This document shows positions 19,801 to 26,206 of a stretch of 64,000 bases of DNA, in pieces. Under the pieces are notes generated by a model. That model saw nothing but the letters and a program-made list of their open reading frames with translations, was not told the origin of the DNA and made no database searches. Position 1 is the first letter of the stretch. Each line of letters starts with the position of its first letter. Source of the DNA: Paenibacillus athensensis (GTDB lineage Bacteria; Bacillota; Bacilli; Paenibacillales; NBRC-103111); the NCBI RefSeq assembly GCF_004514475.2, contig NZ_MYFO02000015.1:62001-126000 (forward strand). Direction: 5' to 3'. Position numbers and translations under genes: made by a program.

Positions 19801-21174
19801 ACTAACGATGGGCGGAAGCTGGCGCTCGATCAACGGCTGGCGAACCCTCTGCTCCCTGATGACACGGGCAGCAAGGTCAGCGCCTGCGCAAACAATGTGT
19901 ATCGATATTGGGCGGAGCATCGGCAGGAGCGGCTGACGCAGCTCGTGTTTTGCGATTTGTCCATTCCGAAGCAGGACGGCACGTTCAACGTGTATGACGA
20001 GCTGCGGCGAAAGCTGACAGAGCGCGGCGTTCCTGCCGAGGAAATCGCCTACATCCATGATGCCAATACGGAAGTGAAGAAAAAGGAACTGTTTGCCAAG
20101 GTGCGCACAGGGCAGGTGCGGGTATTGCTCGGTTCGACGTTCAAGATGGGCGCGGGAACGAATGTGCAAACGAAGCTGATCGCGCTTCACGACCTCGACT
20201 GTCCGTGGCGGCCGCGCGACTTGGAGCAGCGCAGCGGGCGCATTATTCGTCAGGGCAATCAGAACAGCGACGTGCATATCTTCCGCTACGTGACAGAGAA
20301 CACGTTCGATGCTTACCTGTACCAAACGCTCGAAAACAAGCAACGCTTTATTTCACAAATTATGACCAGCAAATCGCCGGTACGTTCCGCCGAGGACATT
20401 GACGAAACAGCCCTCTCCTATGCGGAAGTCAAGGCGCTGGCGACGGGCAATCCGTACATTAAGGAGAAGATGGACCTGGACATCCAGGTATCCAAGCTCA
20501 AGCTGCTCAAGGCAAACCATCTCAGTCAGCGGTATGCACTGGAGGATCGGTTGCTGAAAATGCTGCCGCAGCAGATCAAATCCACGGAGGAGCGGTTAGC
20601 TGGCTATGAGCAGGATGTTGCTTTGTTTGTGCGTTCGCAAGCGGCGGAGATGGACGGTGCGGATGACGCCAAATTTTCGGGCATGACGCTCAAAGAATAT
20701 ACGTACACGGATAGGGCAGCAGCGGGCGCGGCATTGCTTGACGCTTGCAATGGCATGACTTCGCCCGAGCCGCAGGAGATCGGCAGCTACCGGGGCTTTT
20801 CCTTGTGGCTTTCGTTTGATAGCTTTGGCAAGGAATACAAGGTGACGCTGCGCGGGGCGCTTGGGCATACGGTGACGCTCGGCGTGGATGCTGGCGGCAA
20901 CATCAGCCGCATCAACAACGTCCTCTCGGACTTACCTACAAAGCTGGCGATTTGCCGAGAGCAGCTTGCCACCTTGCGCCAACAGATGGAAACGGCGAAG
21001 GAACAGATTGCGGCTCCTTTTGAGAAGGAGCAGGAACTGCAAACGAAAGCAGCGCGGCTTGCGGAGCTGAATGCCCTGCTGAACATGGACAAGCGGGAAA
21101 ACGAAGCCGTAGACAGCGTGCCGGACGAAGAACCGGAAGCGTCAGAACGGCGAACTGTAGGACGTGAACGGTAA
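13804..21174 (+). CDS. 2456-residue ArdC-like/DNA methylase/SNF2-helicase fusion protein
   Basis: TTG 13804 is the start, 7 bases after AGGAGG, and no closer ATG exists. In order: an ArdC-type single-strand-binding-like domain (residues 1-110, with NYKYPFQDQLLIYAQ); a low-complexity linker (about 270-400) that overlaps tnpV in another frame; LPD-like segments (400-800); an adenine-methylase-like domain with motif I EPSCGIGHFFG near 974 and a catalytic-type GNVPFG near 1037; and an SF2 helicase with GAGKT near 1653, DEAD near 1813 and QRSGRIIRQG near 2142. Such giant proteins are conserved in Firmicutes ICEs and in DarB-type phage proteins and are thought to protect incoming DNA from restriction. 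The methylase motif deviates from NPPF/Y, so activity is uncertain. Confidence 0.85.
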   Translation: MIAKLQRMAELAASTAHAVANDPDRWADFLRTAAWNYKYPFQDQLLIYAQRPNATACATIEVWNKRLNRWVTRGAKGIALIEDRGDHFGLRHVFDVSDTQSRNQRPVSLWSMQDNDAVHVIETLENAFGELGQGADVSLALIAAAQNAVDDNSADYVTALLRERDNSLLEELEPRHVETLFKEAAKSAVAFMVMTRCGLEASHYVSSEDISGVGYFNTLLSLSHLGAAVSDISEMLLREIESTIRALRREDRLQAPSRTIARVEAMVHNESNHLERKDEYDESRTDVYPARGLLASRTDDGGSHNAHREVWDVAQNVPANAAEGLVHKPDAVGGTVPAFDGDRSDGENAYRADDAGVAERSPRARQNDRPAGMDGTFEQPEAAGGGARSDGTDLYVKWHDRQTEDKGLPFFHDQAMINNMLRSAPLLESKTDIEAFFSAHDDGLERTLYVRSLFPHGVTEMILDGERHAGFEPYQNVLHLWEGAADSRTSQGFYDWEVIAGHIASMIVLGEFNPTRQEPSIEQQQLWMEQAEDDKASAFAIPQAAIDAILQRGSGYENGKLRIALHFQEQLSAQENADFLKQEYGTGGRFPALIGTNIHEQHDSKGIHITRGSIMKPDAQILLSWMKVQKRIGELLVVGRYLNRQELGRLPVFAQEQEERRLQRAEEARIREMAKGESTLGQTSVTGLPLPPSAVQHEALPNAKPEPPSAARPKSSNRTRAHYAYAEGDTVFYGADEYTILMINASSIILQDAQFPLFTKEMPHRDFERMLRENPLNDHLMTGEQEPALPVDGLLEEASLSATATLEPDVSTGINEGKQSPDASDMNDREESHATAPSSLPSVEPLRKAPRTPATNYRITDNELGRGSAKTKFGFNVAAIRLLKQLEQEDRPATAEEQAVLARYVGWGGIPQAFDESNAQWNTEYDELKALLEPEEYESARASTLNAHYTSPTVIKAIYRCLEHMGFRSGNILEPSCGIGHFFGLLPESFQDSQLFGVELDGITGRIAKHLYPQASIAVSGYEETSLPDSFFDLAIGNVPFGGYGVADKKYDKHKFLIHDYFFAKTLDKVRPGGIIAFITSKGTMDKQNSAVRQYIAQRAELLGAVRLPNNAFLANAGTEVTTDILFLQKRDRMVAAANEDWIHLSTTEDGVPINAYFVSHPDMVLGTMAYDDRMYGNKQETTCQPFPNADLGEQLQEALENIHAEWTEVEREELPEADEAASLPADPTVRNFSYTLVDGHIYYRENSRMHRMDTSATAAGRIKGMIQLRNIVRDLIDYQTEDYSDEVIQEQQKKLNRQYDRFTAQYGLINSRANSLAFADDSSYFLLCSLEVLDEEGRLQRKADMFTKRTIRQRASVSRVDTAAEALAVSIGEKARVDLDFMRQLTGFTAERLIHELQGVIFPNPARLDENGQPVYETADAYLSGQVRDKLRIAKQFADQDPERYGGNVTALEAVQPQDLDASEIDVRLGATWLPPAVIKEFIFDLVETPPMFRSSIDVLYSEYTATWNVRGKSDDRSGNIKANLTYGTSRINAYKILEETLNLRDVRIFDTVYEDGVEKRVLNKQETAIAQQKQEAMKDAFRDWIWKDPQRRERLTRLYNDRFNSIRPREYDGSHIRFTGMNPEIRLRQHQVNAVARVLYGGNSLFAHCVGAGKTFAMTAAAMESKQLGLCNKSLFVVPNHLTEQWAAEFLQLYPSANVLVATKKDFETKHRKTFCARIATGDYDAIIIGHSQFEKIPISTERQRQQLSEQIAEITDGIRELKEARGERYAIKQLEKTKKTLKLKLEKLHDASRKDDVVTFEELGIDRLFVDEADSYKNLFLYTKMRNVAGLAQTEAQKSSDMFAKCRYLDELTGGRGIIFATGTPISNSITEMYTMQRYLQHERLRERGLQHFDSWASTFGETVTAIELAPEGTGYRAKTRFARFYNLPELMNMFKEVADIQTADMLQLPVPKAHFHNVAVPPSDFQREMVAELARRAERVRMKQVEPHEDNMLTITNDGRKLALDQRLANPLLPDDTGSKVSACANNVYRYWAEHRQERLTQLVFCDLSIPKQDGTFNVYDELRRKLTERGVPAEEIAYIHDANTEVKKKELFAKVRTGQVRVLLGSTFKMGAGTNVQTKLIALHDLDCPWRPRDLEQRSGRIIRQGNQNSDVHIFRYVTENTFDAYLYQTLENKQRFISQIMTSKSPVRSAEDIDETALSYAEVKALATGNPYIKEKMDLDIQVSKLKLLKANHLSQRYALEDRLLKMLPQQIKSTEERLAGYEQDVALFVRSQAAEMDGADDAKFSGMTLKEYTYTDRAAAGAALLDACNGMTSPEPQEIGSYRGFSLWLSFDSFGKEYKVTLRGALGHTVTLGVDAGGNISRINNVLSDLPTKLAICREQLATLRQQMETAKEQIAAPFEKEQELQTKAARLAELNALLNMDKRENEAVDSVPDEEPEASERRTVGRER
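14645..14992 (+). CDS. tnpV: TnpV-like protein encoded inside the giant gene in another frame
   Basis: This 115-residue frame begins at ATG 14645 with GGAAGG 9 bases upstream (ATG 14636 also possible). Its start MKAELTYTLQGDYLLPEL, the block GKYGMLRKTYLQ and the end EELVLTELIYT match, from memory, the TnpV family of transposon-associated proteins. It lies wholly within the 2456-residue gene but in a different forward frame, opposite that protein's low-complexity linker. A hairpin with a T run follows 18 bases after its stop. The protein-like composition of this frame against the repetitive composition of the host frame argues that both are translated, or that an insertion kept both frames open. 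TnpV function is unknown. Confidence 0.7.
   Translation: MKAELTYTLQGDYLLPELMTAEVTMPIGKYGMLRKTYLQTQRKGLYTSLMLSEELYQHLTEIDRTARTHIEQTMQELLNAHPAPDKTTDPLAWTGHLNSLKQQAEELVLTELIYT
15010..15036 (+). terminator. Intragenic terminator after tnpV
   Basis: ACGGAGGAC (15010-15018) pairs with GTCTTCCGT (15023-15031) over 9 base pairs with one wobble, loop AAAG, followed by six T. It ends the tnpV frame but lies inside the giant gene, so active translation of the giant frame would be needed to prevent termination there. Confidence 0.65.
15394..15420 (+). terminator. Second terminator-like hairpin inside the giant gene
   Basis: GCGGAGG (15394-15400) pairs with CCTCCGC (15410-15416), followed by four T. No gene ends near it; it lies in an LPD-like segment of the 2456-residue protein. 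It may be an accidental hairpin created by codon choice, or a translation-dependent attenuator. Confidence 0.4.
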
Positions 21175-21245
21175 TGGATTAACGTTCCTTCTCATGCTTT
21201 CCGTCGTTTACGTGCCAGCCTGAACAACAGACGGAGGAATATGGT

Positions 21246-21947
21246 ATGAACCCCTTTGAAGATCAATTTTTATTGACCAGACAACAGAGCCTGTTTCTGG
21301 CTAAAAAGAAATGGGACGAAAATATATATTGCGGCATGAGAATGGAAAATCGCAACATCACCTTCCCGCAGACGCAAACGATTTTGAGCGGCGTAAACGT
21401 ACCCAGCGTCACCCTGGAAGACATTCAAACCGTATTGAATATGCGGGATGCGTGGCGCTATCTGCTCTCTGCCGTTGACGAGCCAATTACACTATCCTTT
21501 ATATGCAAATTGAATGAGTATGTGGCGCGAAACGAGTCGCTCGAACGGGGAGTGCTTAGAACAGAACGTGTCGGGATTTCCAGTACGGATGACGTGCCTC
21601 ATCTTCCTGTAATCATTGAAATCGAGCAGGAATTAGCTGCGCTATTGTCAGCAGAGATGACCACTACAGAAAGGGCGATTACCTTTCTTCTGTGGGGAGC
21701 AAGGCGACAAATGTTCTCAAACGGCAACAAACGGACTTATCTTTTGCTGGCCAACAAGCTTCTTTTGGAGCGAGGATGCGGTATGCTGACGATTAGGGAG
21801 AAGAACATGAAGCAGTTTAACGAGTTGCTCTCTGCTTATTACACCACGAACGATATGCGCAACATCAAAGTTTTTCTGTATGAGCATGCGATCAGCGGCA
21901 TCGAGTTCGGGGAACCGGAAAAAAGGAAACCTGACCGAGAAAAATAA
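21246..21947 (+). CDS. Fic/DOC-family protein with a degenerate Fic motif
   Basis: GGAGGAATATGGT precedes ATG 21246. The 233-residue product follows the layout of Fic proteins in conjugative elements: an N-terminal helical part containing ENRNITFPQTQTIL, then GVLRTERVGISS, then the core loop RRQMFSNGNKRTYLLLANK at about residues 152-170. The canonical HPFxxGNGR motif is changed to QMFSNGNKR, so the catalytic His is replaced by Gln while the phosphate-binding GN-R part is kept. AMPylation activity is therefore doubtful; the protein may bind nucleotides or a partner instead. It is in the conjugation operon between the giant helicase and the toprim protein. Confidence 0.8.
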   Translation: MNPFEDQFLLTRQQSLFLAKKKWDENIYCGMRMENRNITFPQTQTILSGVNVPSVTLEDIQTVLNMRDAWRYLLSAVDEPITLSFICKLNEYVARNESLERGVLRTERVGISSTDDVPHLPVIIEIEQELAALLSAEMTTTERAITFLLWGARRQMFSNGNKRTYLLLANKLLLERGCGMLTIREKNMKQFNELLSAYYTTNDMRNIKVFLYEHAISGIEFGEPEKRKPDREK

Positions 21948-21969
21948 CGTCATCGACAAAATGATAAAT

Positions 21970-22008
21970 AAGCTTGTCACGTCACAACGCGGCGCGACAG
22001 GCTTTTTT
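21970..22008 (+). terminator. Terminator-like hairpin before the toprim gene
   Basis: AAGCTTGTC (21970-21978) pairs with GACAGGCTT (21996-22004), one wobble, followed by further T. It stands between the Fic gene and the toprim gene. Confidence 0.5.
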
Positions 22009-22033
22009 GCATTCTTTGAAGGGAGCTGCTGTC

Positions 22034-22984
22034 ATGAGCTATGTTAGCAAGGAGCAGATCGAACGCGCTAAAAGCGTGGATTTGTTGACCTATCTGCAAA
22101 TGGTTGAGCCTGCGGAGTTAGTTCGTTGCTCTCGCAATGTTTACGCGACCCAAACGCACGACAGCCTTAAAATCTCCAACGGCAAATGGTACTGGTGGTC
22201 ACGAGGGATCGGCGGACGCACGGCACTGGATTACCTCATTAAGGTGCGTGGCATGTCATTTCCTGATGCAGTGATTCTGATTGAGGGCATTGATTCCAGC
22301 AGCATGCCCGCGGTTTCCCAACCCTATCAACAACGCCCATCGTCGGCACAATTTGAGCTTCCCGAACCATACGATAACGCTAATCGTGTCATTGCCTATC
22401 TCAGCAAGCGTGGAATTCATCGAACGTTAATCGACTACTGCCTTGAAACGAGCAGGTTGTATGAAAGCCGCCGTTACCACAACGCGGTATTCGTCGGATT
22501 TGATCCCCAAGGACTTCCCCGTTATGCGGCGATACGCGGTACGACAAGCACCCGATATATGGGGGAAGCCACCGGCAGCGACAAGCGGTATTCGTTCTCC
22601 ATACCTGCATTGGAAAACAGCACAGAGCTTCACTTGTTTGAGAGCGCCATTGATCTTTTATCTTACTGTACACTGGAGAGTTTGGCTGGTCGGAACTGGA
22701 AGCAGAACCATAAGCTTTCGCTGGCCGGAATCTTCGGCTCCAAGGCGGTTCAGGAACAAAGCTTGTTGCCTGCTGCTCTCACGGAATACTTGCGGAACTT
22801 TCCGCAGTTGAGTCGGCTTGTGCTGCACCTGGACAATGATGAGCCGGGGCGATTGGCAGCAGCGACGATACAGAGAATCTTGGCCCCTGCCCTTTCCATT
22901 TCTGATGAGCCGCCCACACATGGCAAAGATGTAAACGATGAGCTGATGAGCCGCCGGAACCCGCATAGAGAGCGCTCCCGGTAA
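22034..22984 (+). CDS. DUF3991/toprim-domain protein
   Basis: GAAGGGAGC places the start at ATG 22034; the frame is open further upstream but without a ribosome site. The 316-residue product starts with a CHC2-like or DUF3991 segment (SLKISNGKWYWWSRGIGG, TALDYLIKVRGMSF). It ends with a toprim fold: a conserved Glu in HLFESAIDLLSY and the acidic pair in LVLHLDNDEPGR. Toprim domains bind metal and are found in primases, topoisomerases and nucleases. Such proteins occur in many Firmicutes ICEs upstream of mobC and are presumed to prime or process transferred single strands. The primase zinc finger is absent, so priming activity is unproven. Confidence 0.8.
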   Translation: MSYVSKEQIERAKSVDLLTYLQMVEPAELVRCSRNVYATQTHDSLKISNGKWYWWSRGIGGRTALDYLIKVRGMSFPDAVILIEGIDSSSMPAVSQPYQQRPSSAQFELPEPYDNANRVIAYLSKRGIHRTLIDYCLETSRLYESRRYHNAVFVGFDPQGLPRYAAIRGTTSTRYMGEATGSDKRYSFSIPALENSTELHLFESAIDLLSYCTLESLAGRNWKQNHKLSLAGIFGSKAVQEQSLLPAALTEYLRNFPQLSRLVLHLDNDEPGRLAAATIQRILAPALSISDEPPTHGKDVNDELMSRRNPHRERSR

Positions 22985-23059
22985 AAGGAACAACTTCCCC
23001 GCTCCCGTGCAAAATAAGAGTGAAGCAAGCTTAATTCTGATCTTGATGGAGGGATAAAC

Positions 23060-23209
23060 GTGGAGGAGAAGGAAACAAACGAGTGTCAAGAGTAGGTCGA
23101 AAAGGCACTTTTGGAGGCGGAGCAACAAGCGCCGGATGACTCGACGCGATTGGATCACCCGACGGTTTTTTCCAATTTCCGGCGGAGGATTGATGACAGA
23201 GAACGTTGA
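23060..23209 (+). pseudogene. Small reading frame interrupted by an amber codon
   Basis: A GTG at 23060 behind GGAGGGA opens a frame of 11 codons stopped by TAG at 23093. The same frame then continues open to TGA 23207 and encodes VEKALLEAEQQAPDDSTRL and further charged residues. The layout is reminiscent of short RelB- or Phd-like antitoxins or small ICE proteins, but the evidence is weak. It could be a decayed gene, or translation could begin again at TTG 23111. No partner toxin is visible beside it. Confidence 0.35.
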
Positions 23210-23248
23210 TAGCCTGAATCGGAGGTCCAATAAAATATGGATTACAGG

Positions 23249-23276
23249 AAGACGCTGAGGGATCGGCGTCTTTTTT
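23249..23276 (+). terminator. Rho-independent terminator before oriT region
   Basis: AAGACGC (23249-23255) pairs with GCGTCTT (23266-23272), followed by more T. It separates the upstream genes from the presumed transfer origin. Confidence 0.6.
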
Positions 23277-23321
23277 AGTTTGGGCCGCCTCTCTTTTTTC
23301 TCGGTCGGTTCCTTTCAGGGG

Positions 23322-23410
23322 CAATGCGAGACTACTGTCTCGCGTTGCAGCAAGCACTGAATTTGGTCTCCCAAATTCGGCTTGTTAGGGGCAAGCCCCT
23401 AATACCCCTG
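23322..23410 (+). other. oriT: Candidate transfer origin (oriT) with three inverted repeats
   Basis: Three consecutive inverted repeats occupy the gap before mobC: GCGAGAC/GTCTCGC (23326-23332 and 23337-23343, extended by CAA/TTG), GAATTTGG/CCAAATTC (23359-23366 and 23371-23378), and TTAGGGG/CCCCTAA (23385-23391 and 23396-23402) with loop CAAG, followed by ATACCCCTG. Clustered inverted repeats just upstream of mobC and relaxase genes are the normal form of an oriT; the last one, with its C-rich flank, is the likely relaxase recognition and nick region. The remaining stretch 23411-23520 shows nothing recognisable. The exact nick site cannot be read from the sequence. Confidence 0.65.
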
Positions 23411-23520
23411 TCTAACAGCATGCTGTTATATCAAGAAAATAGGTGTTAAAAATGATCGGTTCGGTTGTTTCAGAAACGATTGAAGCCATTTAACGTTTTA
23501 TTCGGACTAAGGAAGTGAAC

Positions 23521-23889
23521 ATGATGAGAAGACGACCGATTCGTATTCAGGTATGGGTGAACGCTGATGAAAACGCAAGACTTCAGGCAAGTTCGAAGAA
23601 ATCGGGACTTTCACAGGAAGGTTATATCCGATCTCTGATTAACGGCTATCTTCCGAAAACGATGCCACCACCGGATTATTACGCCATGATGCGCCAGCTT
23701 TATGCCATCGGCAACAACCTGAATCAACTTGCAGCGAAGGCCCATGCAACCGGCCATCTGGATCGGATGATGTTTCAACAGGAGGCCGACCAGCTACGCC
23801 GTGCGATACAAGATATCCAGCAGGCGGTGACTTCTCCGGAACGCATAGCCAAGCCTAATTCCACAAATCCCGAGGCACATCCGCCGTAG
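23521..23889 (+). CDS. mobC: MobC-family relaxosome accessory protein
   Basis: AAGGAAG upstream supports ATG 23521 (ATG 23524 also possible). The 122-residue product begins with a basic ribbon-helix-helix-like part (RRRPIRIQVWVNADENARL, SGLSQEGYIRSLI) and has the MobC signature MRQLYAIGNNLNQLAAKAH near residues 58-76. MobC proteins bind oriT beside the nick site and help the relaxase open the strands. The gene lies directly after the inverted-repeat cluster and 18 bases before the relaxase gene, the standard arrangement. Confidence 0.88.
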   Translation: MMRRRPIRIQVWVNADENARLQASSKKSGLSQEGYIRSLINGYLPKTMPPPDYYAMMRQLYAIGNNLNQLAAKAHATGHLDRMMFQQEADQLRRAIQDIQQAVTSPERIAKPNSTNPEAHPP

Positions 23890-23907
23890 ACGAAGGAGGT
23901 GTGACGC

Positions 23908-25296
23908 ATGGCAACGACGGCGATTTGGGATGTGACGGATCGATTAAAGCGCGTCATTGACTACGCCGCCAATCCTGAAAAAACCGCGATGAATCGAACG
24001 CAGCAGCAAAGCTTGCAACAGGTGCTGGCCTACACGAGAGACAGCGACAAAACGGAAAAGCAGTTGTACGTGGGCGGCATTAACTGTGACCCGCTGACCG
24101 CCTACGAGCAGATGCAGCGGACGAAACGGCAATTTCAGAAAACGGCTGGCATTGTGGCGTTTCATGCGTACCAAGCGTTCGCGCCGGGTGAGGCAACGCC
24201 GGAAATAGCACATGCCATCGGCATGAAGCTGGCTCAGGAATTATGGGGCGAGCGTTTCGAGGTGATCGTCTCGACCCACTTGGACAAGCAGCATTTGCAC
24301 AATCATTTCGTGCTGAACTCTGTTTCTTTTCTGGACGGCAAACGCTACTACGACAACAAAGCGTCCTACGCCCGGCTGCGGCAAACGTCAGACCGGCTGT
24401 GCCACGAGCATGCGCTGTCGGTGATCGAACATCCTGAACCGGGTAAGGCCAGACACTATGGCGAGTGGAAGGCCGATCAGGAGAACAAACCGACATGGCG
24501 GGGACTCATCCGTACCGATGTGGATCAGGCGTTAGCCGCTTCCATGACGTGGACGCAGTTTATCGCTACGTTGCAGAAGCAAGGTTACGAGGTGAAACCA
24601 AACGTCAAGCATTTGGCGGTACGTCCTCCCGGCAAGCAGCGCTTTGTTCGCTTGCGCAGCCTGGGGGACGCCTATACCGAAGAAGCACTCAAGCAGCGTA
24701 TTTTGCGAAATCGTATCCCCCATCGTCCTCCGTCCTCTCCGAAGTCACGACGCAGACCTGTTATCTGTAAGGGGAAGCTCAAATCTACCAAGCGGTTTAG
24801 CGGGCTACAGGCATTGTACATTCGCTATTTATATCAACTGGGCATATGGCCAGCTCGTCGCGCGTCCTCCAGAAGGACGCCTTTTTTATTGCGGGAGGAT
24901 TTGCGGCATATGGCAATCATCACGGCACAGACGAAGCTGCTTTGTCTGCATCGTATTTCGAGCAAAGAGCAGCTTTTAGCGTTTGCGTCGGCTACAGATC
25001 AACAGATCCATCAGCTTTGTGGCGAGCGCAAGATGCTTTACAATCGCATCCGCCGCGCGAACGACGCCGCTCGGATCGAGGCGTGCAAGACGCAAATTGC
25101 CGAGCTGTCGCGGCGCATTTCCGGGCTAAGAAAGGAGGTGAGGCTGTGTGCGGGCATCCTTGCCCGTTCCGTTGAAATGAGTCAGAAGCTTCAAGTAAGC
25201 CAGCAGCACAATCCAACCCGAAAGGAGAACACCCGCCATGAGCAGTGGAGCCGAAGCGGCCGATCAGGTAGTAAGCATGAGCCTGCGGGGCATTGA
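23908..25296 (+). CDS. HUH relaxase (MobA/VirD2 class)
   Basis: GAAGGAGGTG precedes ATG 23908. The 462-residue product has the relaxase fold: a candidate catalytic Tyr in the N-terminal helix (VIDYAANPEK, Tyr19) and the metal-binding His cluster in HLDKQHLHNH (His124, 129, 131, 133). Relaxases nick oriT, bind covalently to the 5' end and are carried to the recipient. The C-terminal third is basic and helical. A perfect terminator-like hairpin lies inside the gene at 24862-24887, between the catalytic part and the helical tail. The end overlaps the PcfB-like gene by 59 bases. Confidence 0.88.
   Translation: MATTAIWDVTDRLKRVIDYAANPEKTAMNRTQQQSLQQVLAYTRDSDKTEKQLYVGGINCDPLTAYEQMQRTKRQFQKTAGIVAFHAYQAFAPGEATPEIAHAIGMKLAQELWGERFEVIVSTHLDKQHLHNHFVLNSVSFLDGKRYYDNKASYARLRQTSDRLCHEHALSVIEHPEPGKARHYGEWKADQENKPTWRGLIRTDVDQALAASMTWTQFIATLQKQGYEVKPNVKHLAVRPPGKQRFVRLRSLGDAYTEEALKQRILRNRIPHRPPSSPKSRRRPVICKGKLKSTKRFSGLQALYIRYLYQLGIWPARRASSRRTPFLLREDLRHMAIITAQTKLLCLHRISSKEQLLAFASATDQQIHQLCGERKMLYNRIRRANDAARIEACKTQIAELSRRISGLRKEVRLCAGILARSVEMSQKLQVSQQHNPTRKENTRHEQWSRSGRSGSKHEPAGH
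24862..24887 (+). terminator. Terminator-like hairpin inside the relaxase gene
   Basis: GCGTCCT (24862-24868) pairs perfectly with AGGACGC (24874-24880) across a 5-base loop and is followed by C and six T. This is a canonical Rho-independent form, but the relaxase frame reads through it for another 400 bases. It could cut expression of downstream transfer genes when translation is slow. Confidence 0.5.
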
Positions 25297-26206
25297 GGTT
25301 ATGGCTAAAATTTCCGGCGAAGGCGCTAAACATTTGGCTGTCTATTTGTTTGCCGCCCTGCAGGGGCAGAAACGGACAAAGGGTAGCATTCGTTTGGAGA
25401 ACCTGCTTCGCAGCGGCAAGGAGTTGAAGGTGTTCGCGGTCAAAAATGAAGACCTCCCCACCTTCTGCAAAGAAGCAAAGCGCTACGGCGTTCTGTATTG
25501 CGCGCTGCGGGACAAGAACCACGTAGACGGCTTGTGCGACGTAATGGTGCGAGCCGAGGACGCAGCAAAAATTAATCGCATCGTCGAGCGCTTCAAGCTG
25601 GCAACGGTCGATACGGCGAGCATTCAGAGCGAGATCGAAAAAACACGCGCTGAGAAGCGAGCCGATGAACAAGCAGCGGAGCAAACGCAACAACCCGAAT
25701 CGGGGTCAACATGGGAGCAAGACGCCACGGGCAAGGGTACACCATCGGAAAAGAGCGTGGACGATTTTTTGGACGAACTGATGGGCAGCCCCGAAGCAGC
25801 GCAAACGGAACAGCAGCCCGAACCGATACAACTCGCGCAGCAGCCGGACGAACCGACGCCCCCAGCGACCCAGATGAGCGACAACAAAGCCCCCATGAAG
25901 GCAACGATGGAGCTCCCTCCTCCGTCCGAGCCTATCTCCGAGCGCAACGCGGCATCCGCAAGGGGTACTACGACTGAATTCCAGCAGCACCAAGCGCCCC
26001 AGCGCCCGTCGATTCGCGAACTGCTTCGGGAAATTCGGGAGGAAAACCGCAAAGCGAACAAGGAACGCCGTCAACTGGACAAGGAGCCGTCGCTACCGAA
26101 ACGGAGCGCGCGTCAGGCTGCAAGCACGAAGGCGGCTCCAGCGAAGAACAGCCGGACGAAAACGAACAAGCCAAAATCTGCAAGAAAGCGGGGTAACGCC
26201 AAATGA
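25238..26206 (+). CDS. PcfB/DUF3801-family conjugation protein
   Basis: AAAGGAGAACACCCGCC precedes ATG 25238. The 322-residue product has a conserved N-terminal domain of about 125 residues (EGAKHLAVYLFAALQ, VFAVKNEDLPTFCKEAKRYGVLYCAL) typical of PcfB-type accessory factors, which associate with the relaxase and coupling protein in Gram-positive conjugation. The remainder is acidic then strongly basic and low in complexity, ending in a Lys/Arg-rich tail (RTKTNKPKSARKRGNAK), probably disordered and nucleic-acid binding. It overlaps both neighbours, indicating translational coupling. Confidence 0.8.
   Translation: MSSGAEAADQVVSMSLRGIEVMAKISGEGAKHLAVYLFAALQGQKRTKGSIRLENLLRSGKELKVFAVKNEDLPTFCKEAKRYGVLYCALRDKNHVDGLCDVMVRAEDAAKINRIVERFKLATVDTASIQSEIEKTRAEKRADEQAAEQTQQPESGSTWEQDATGKGTPSEKSVDDFLDELMGSPEAAQTEQQPEPIQLAQQPDEPTPPATQMSDNKAPMKATMELPPPSEPISERNAASARGTTTEFQQHQAPQRPSIRELLREIREENRKANKERRQLDKEPSLPKRSARQAASTKAAPAKNSRTKTNKPKSARKRGNAK

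Noticed and set aside
19495-20343. 282-residue minus-strand frame inside the giant helicase gene
   Set aside because: It is antisense to conserved helicase motifs and has no independent support.
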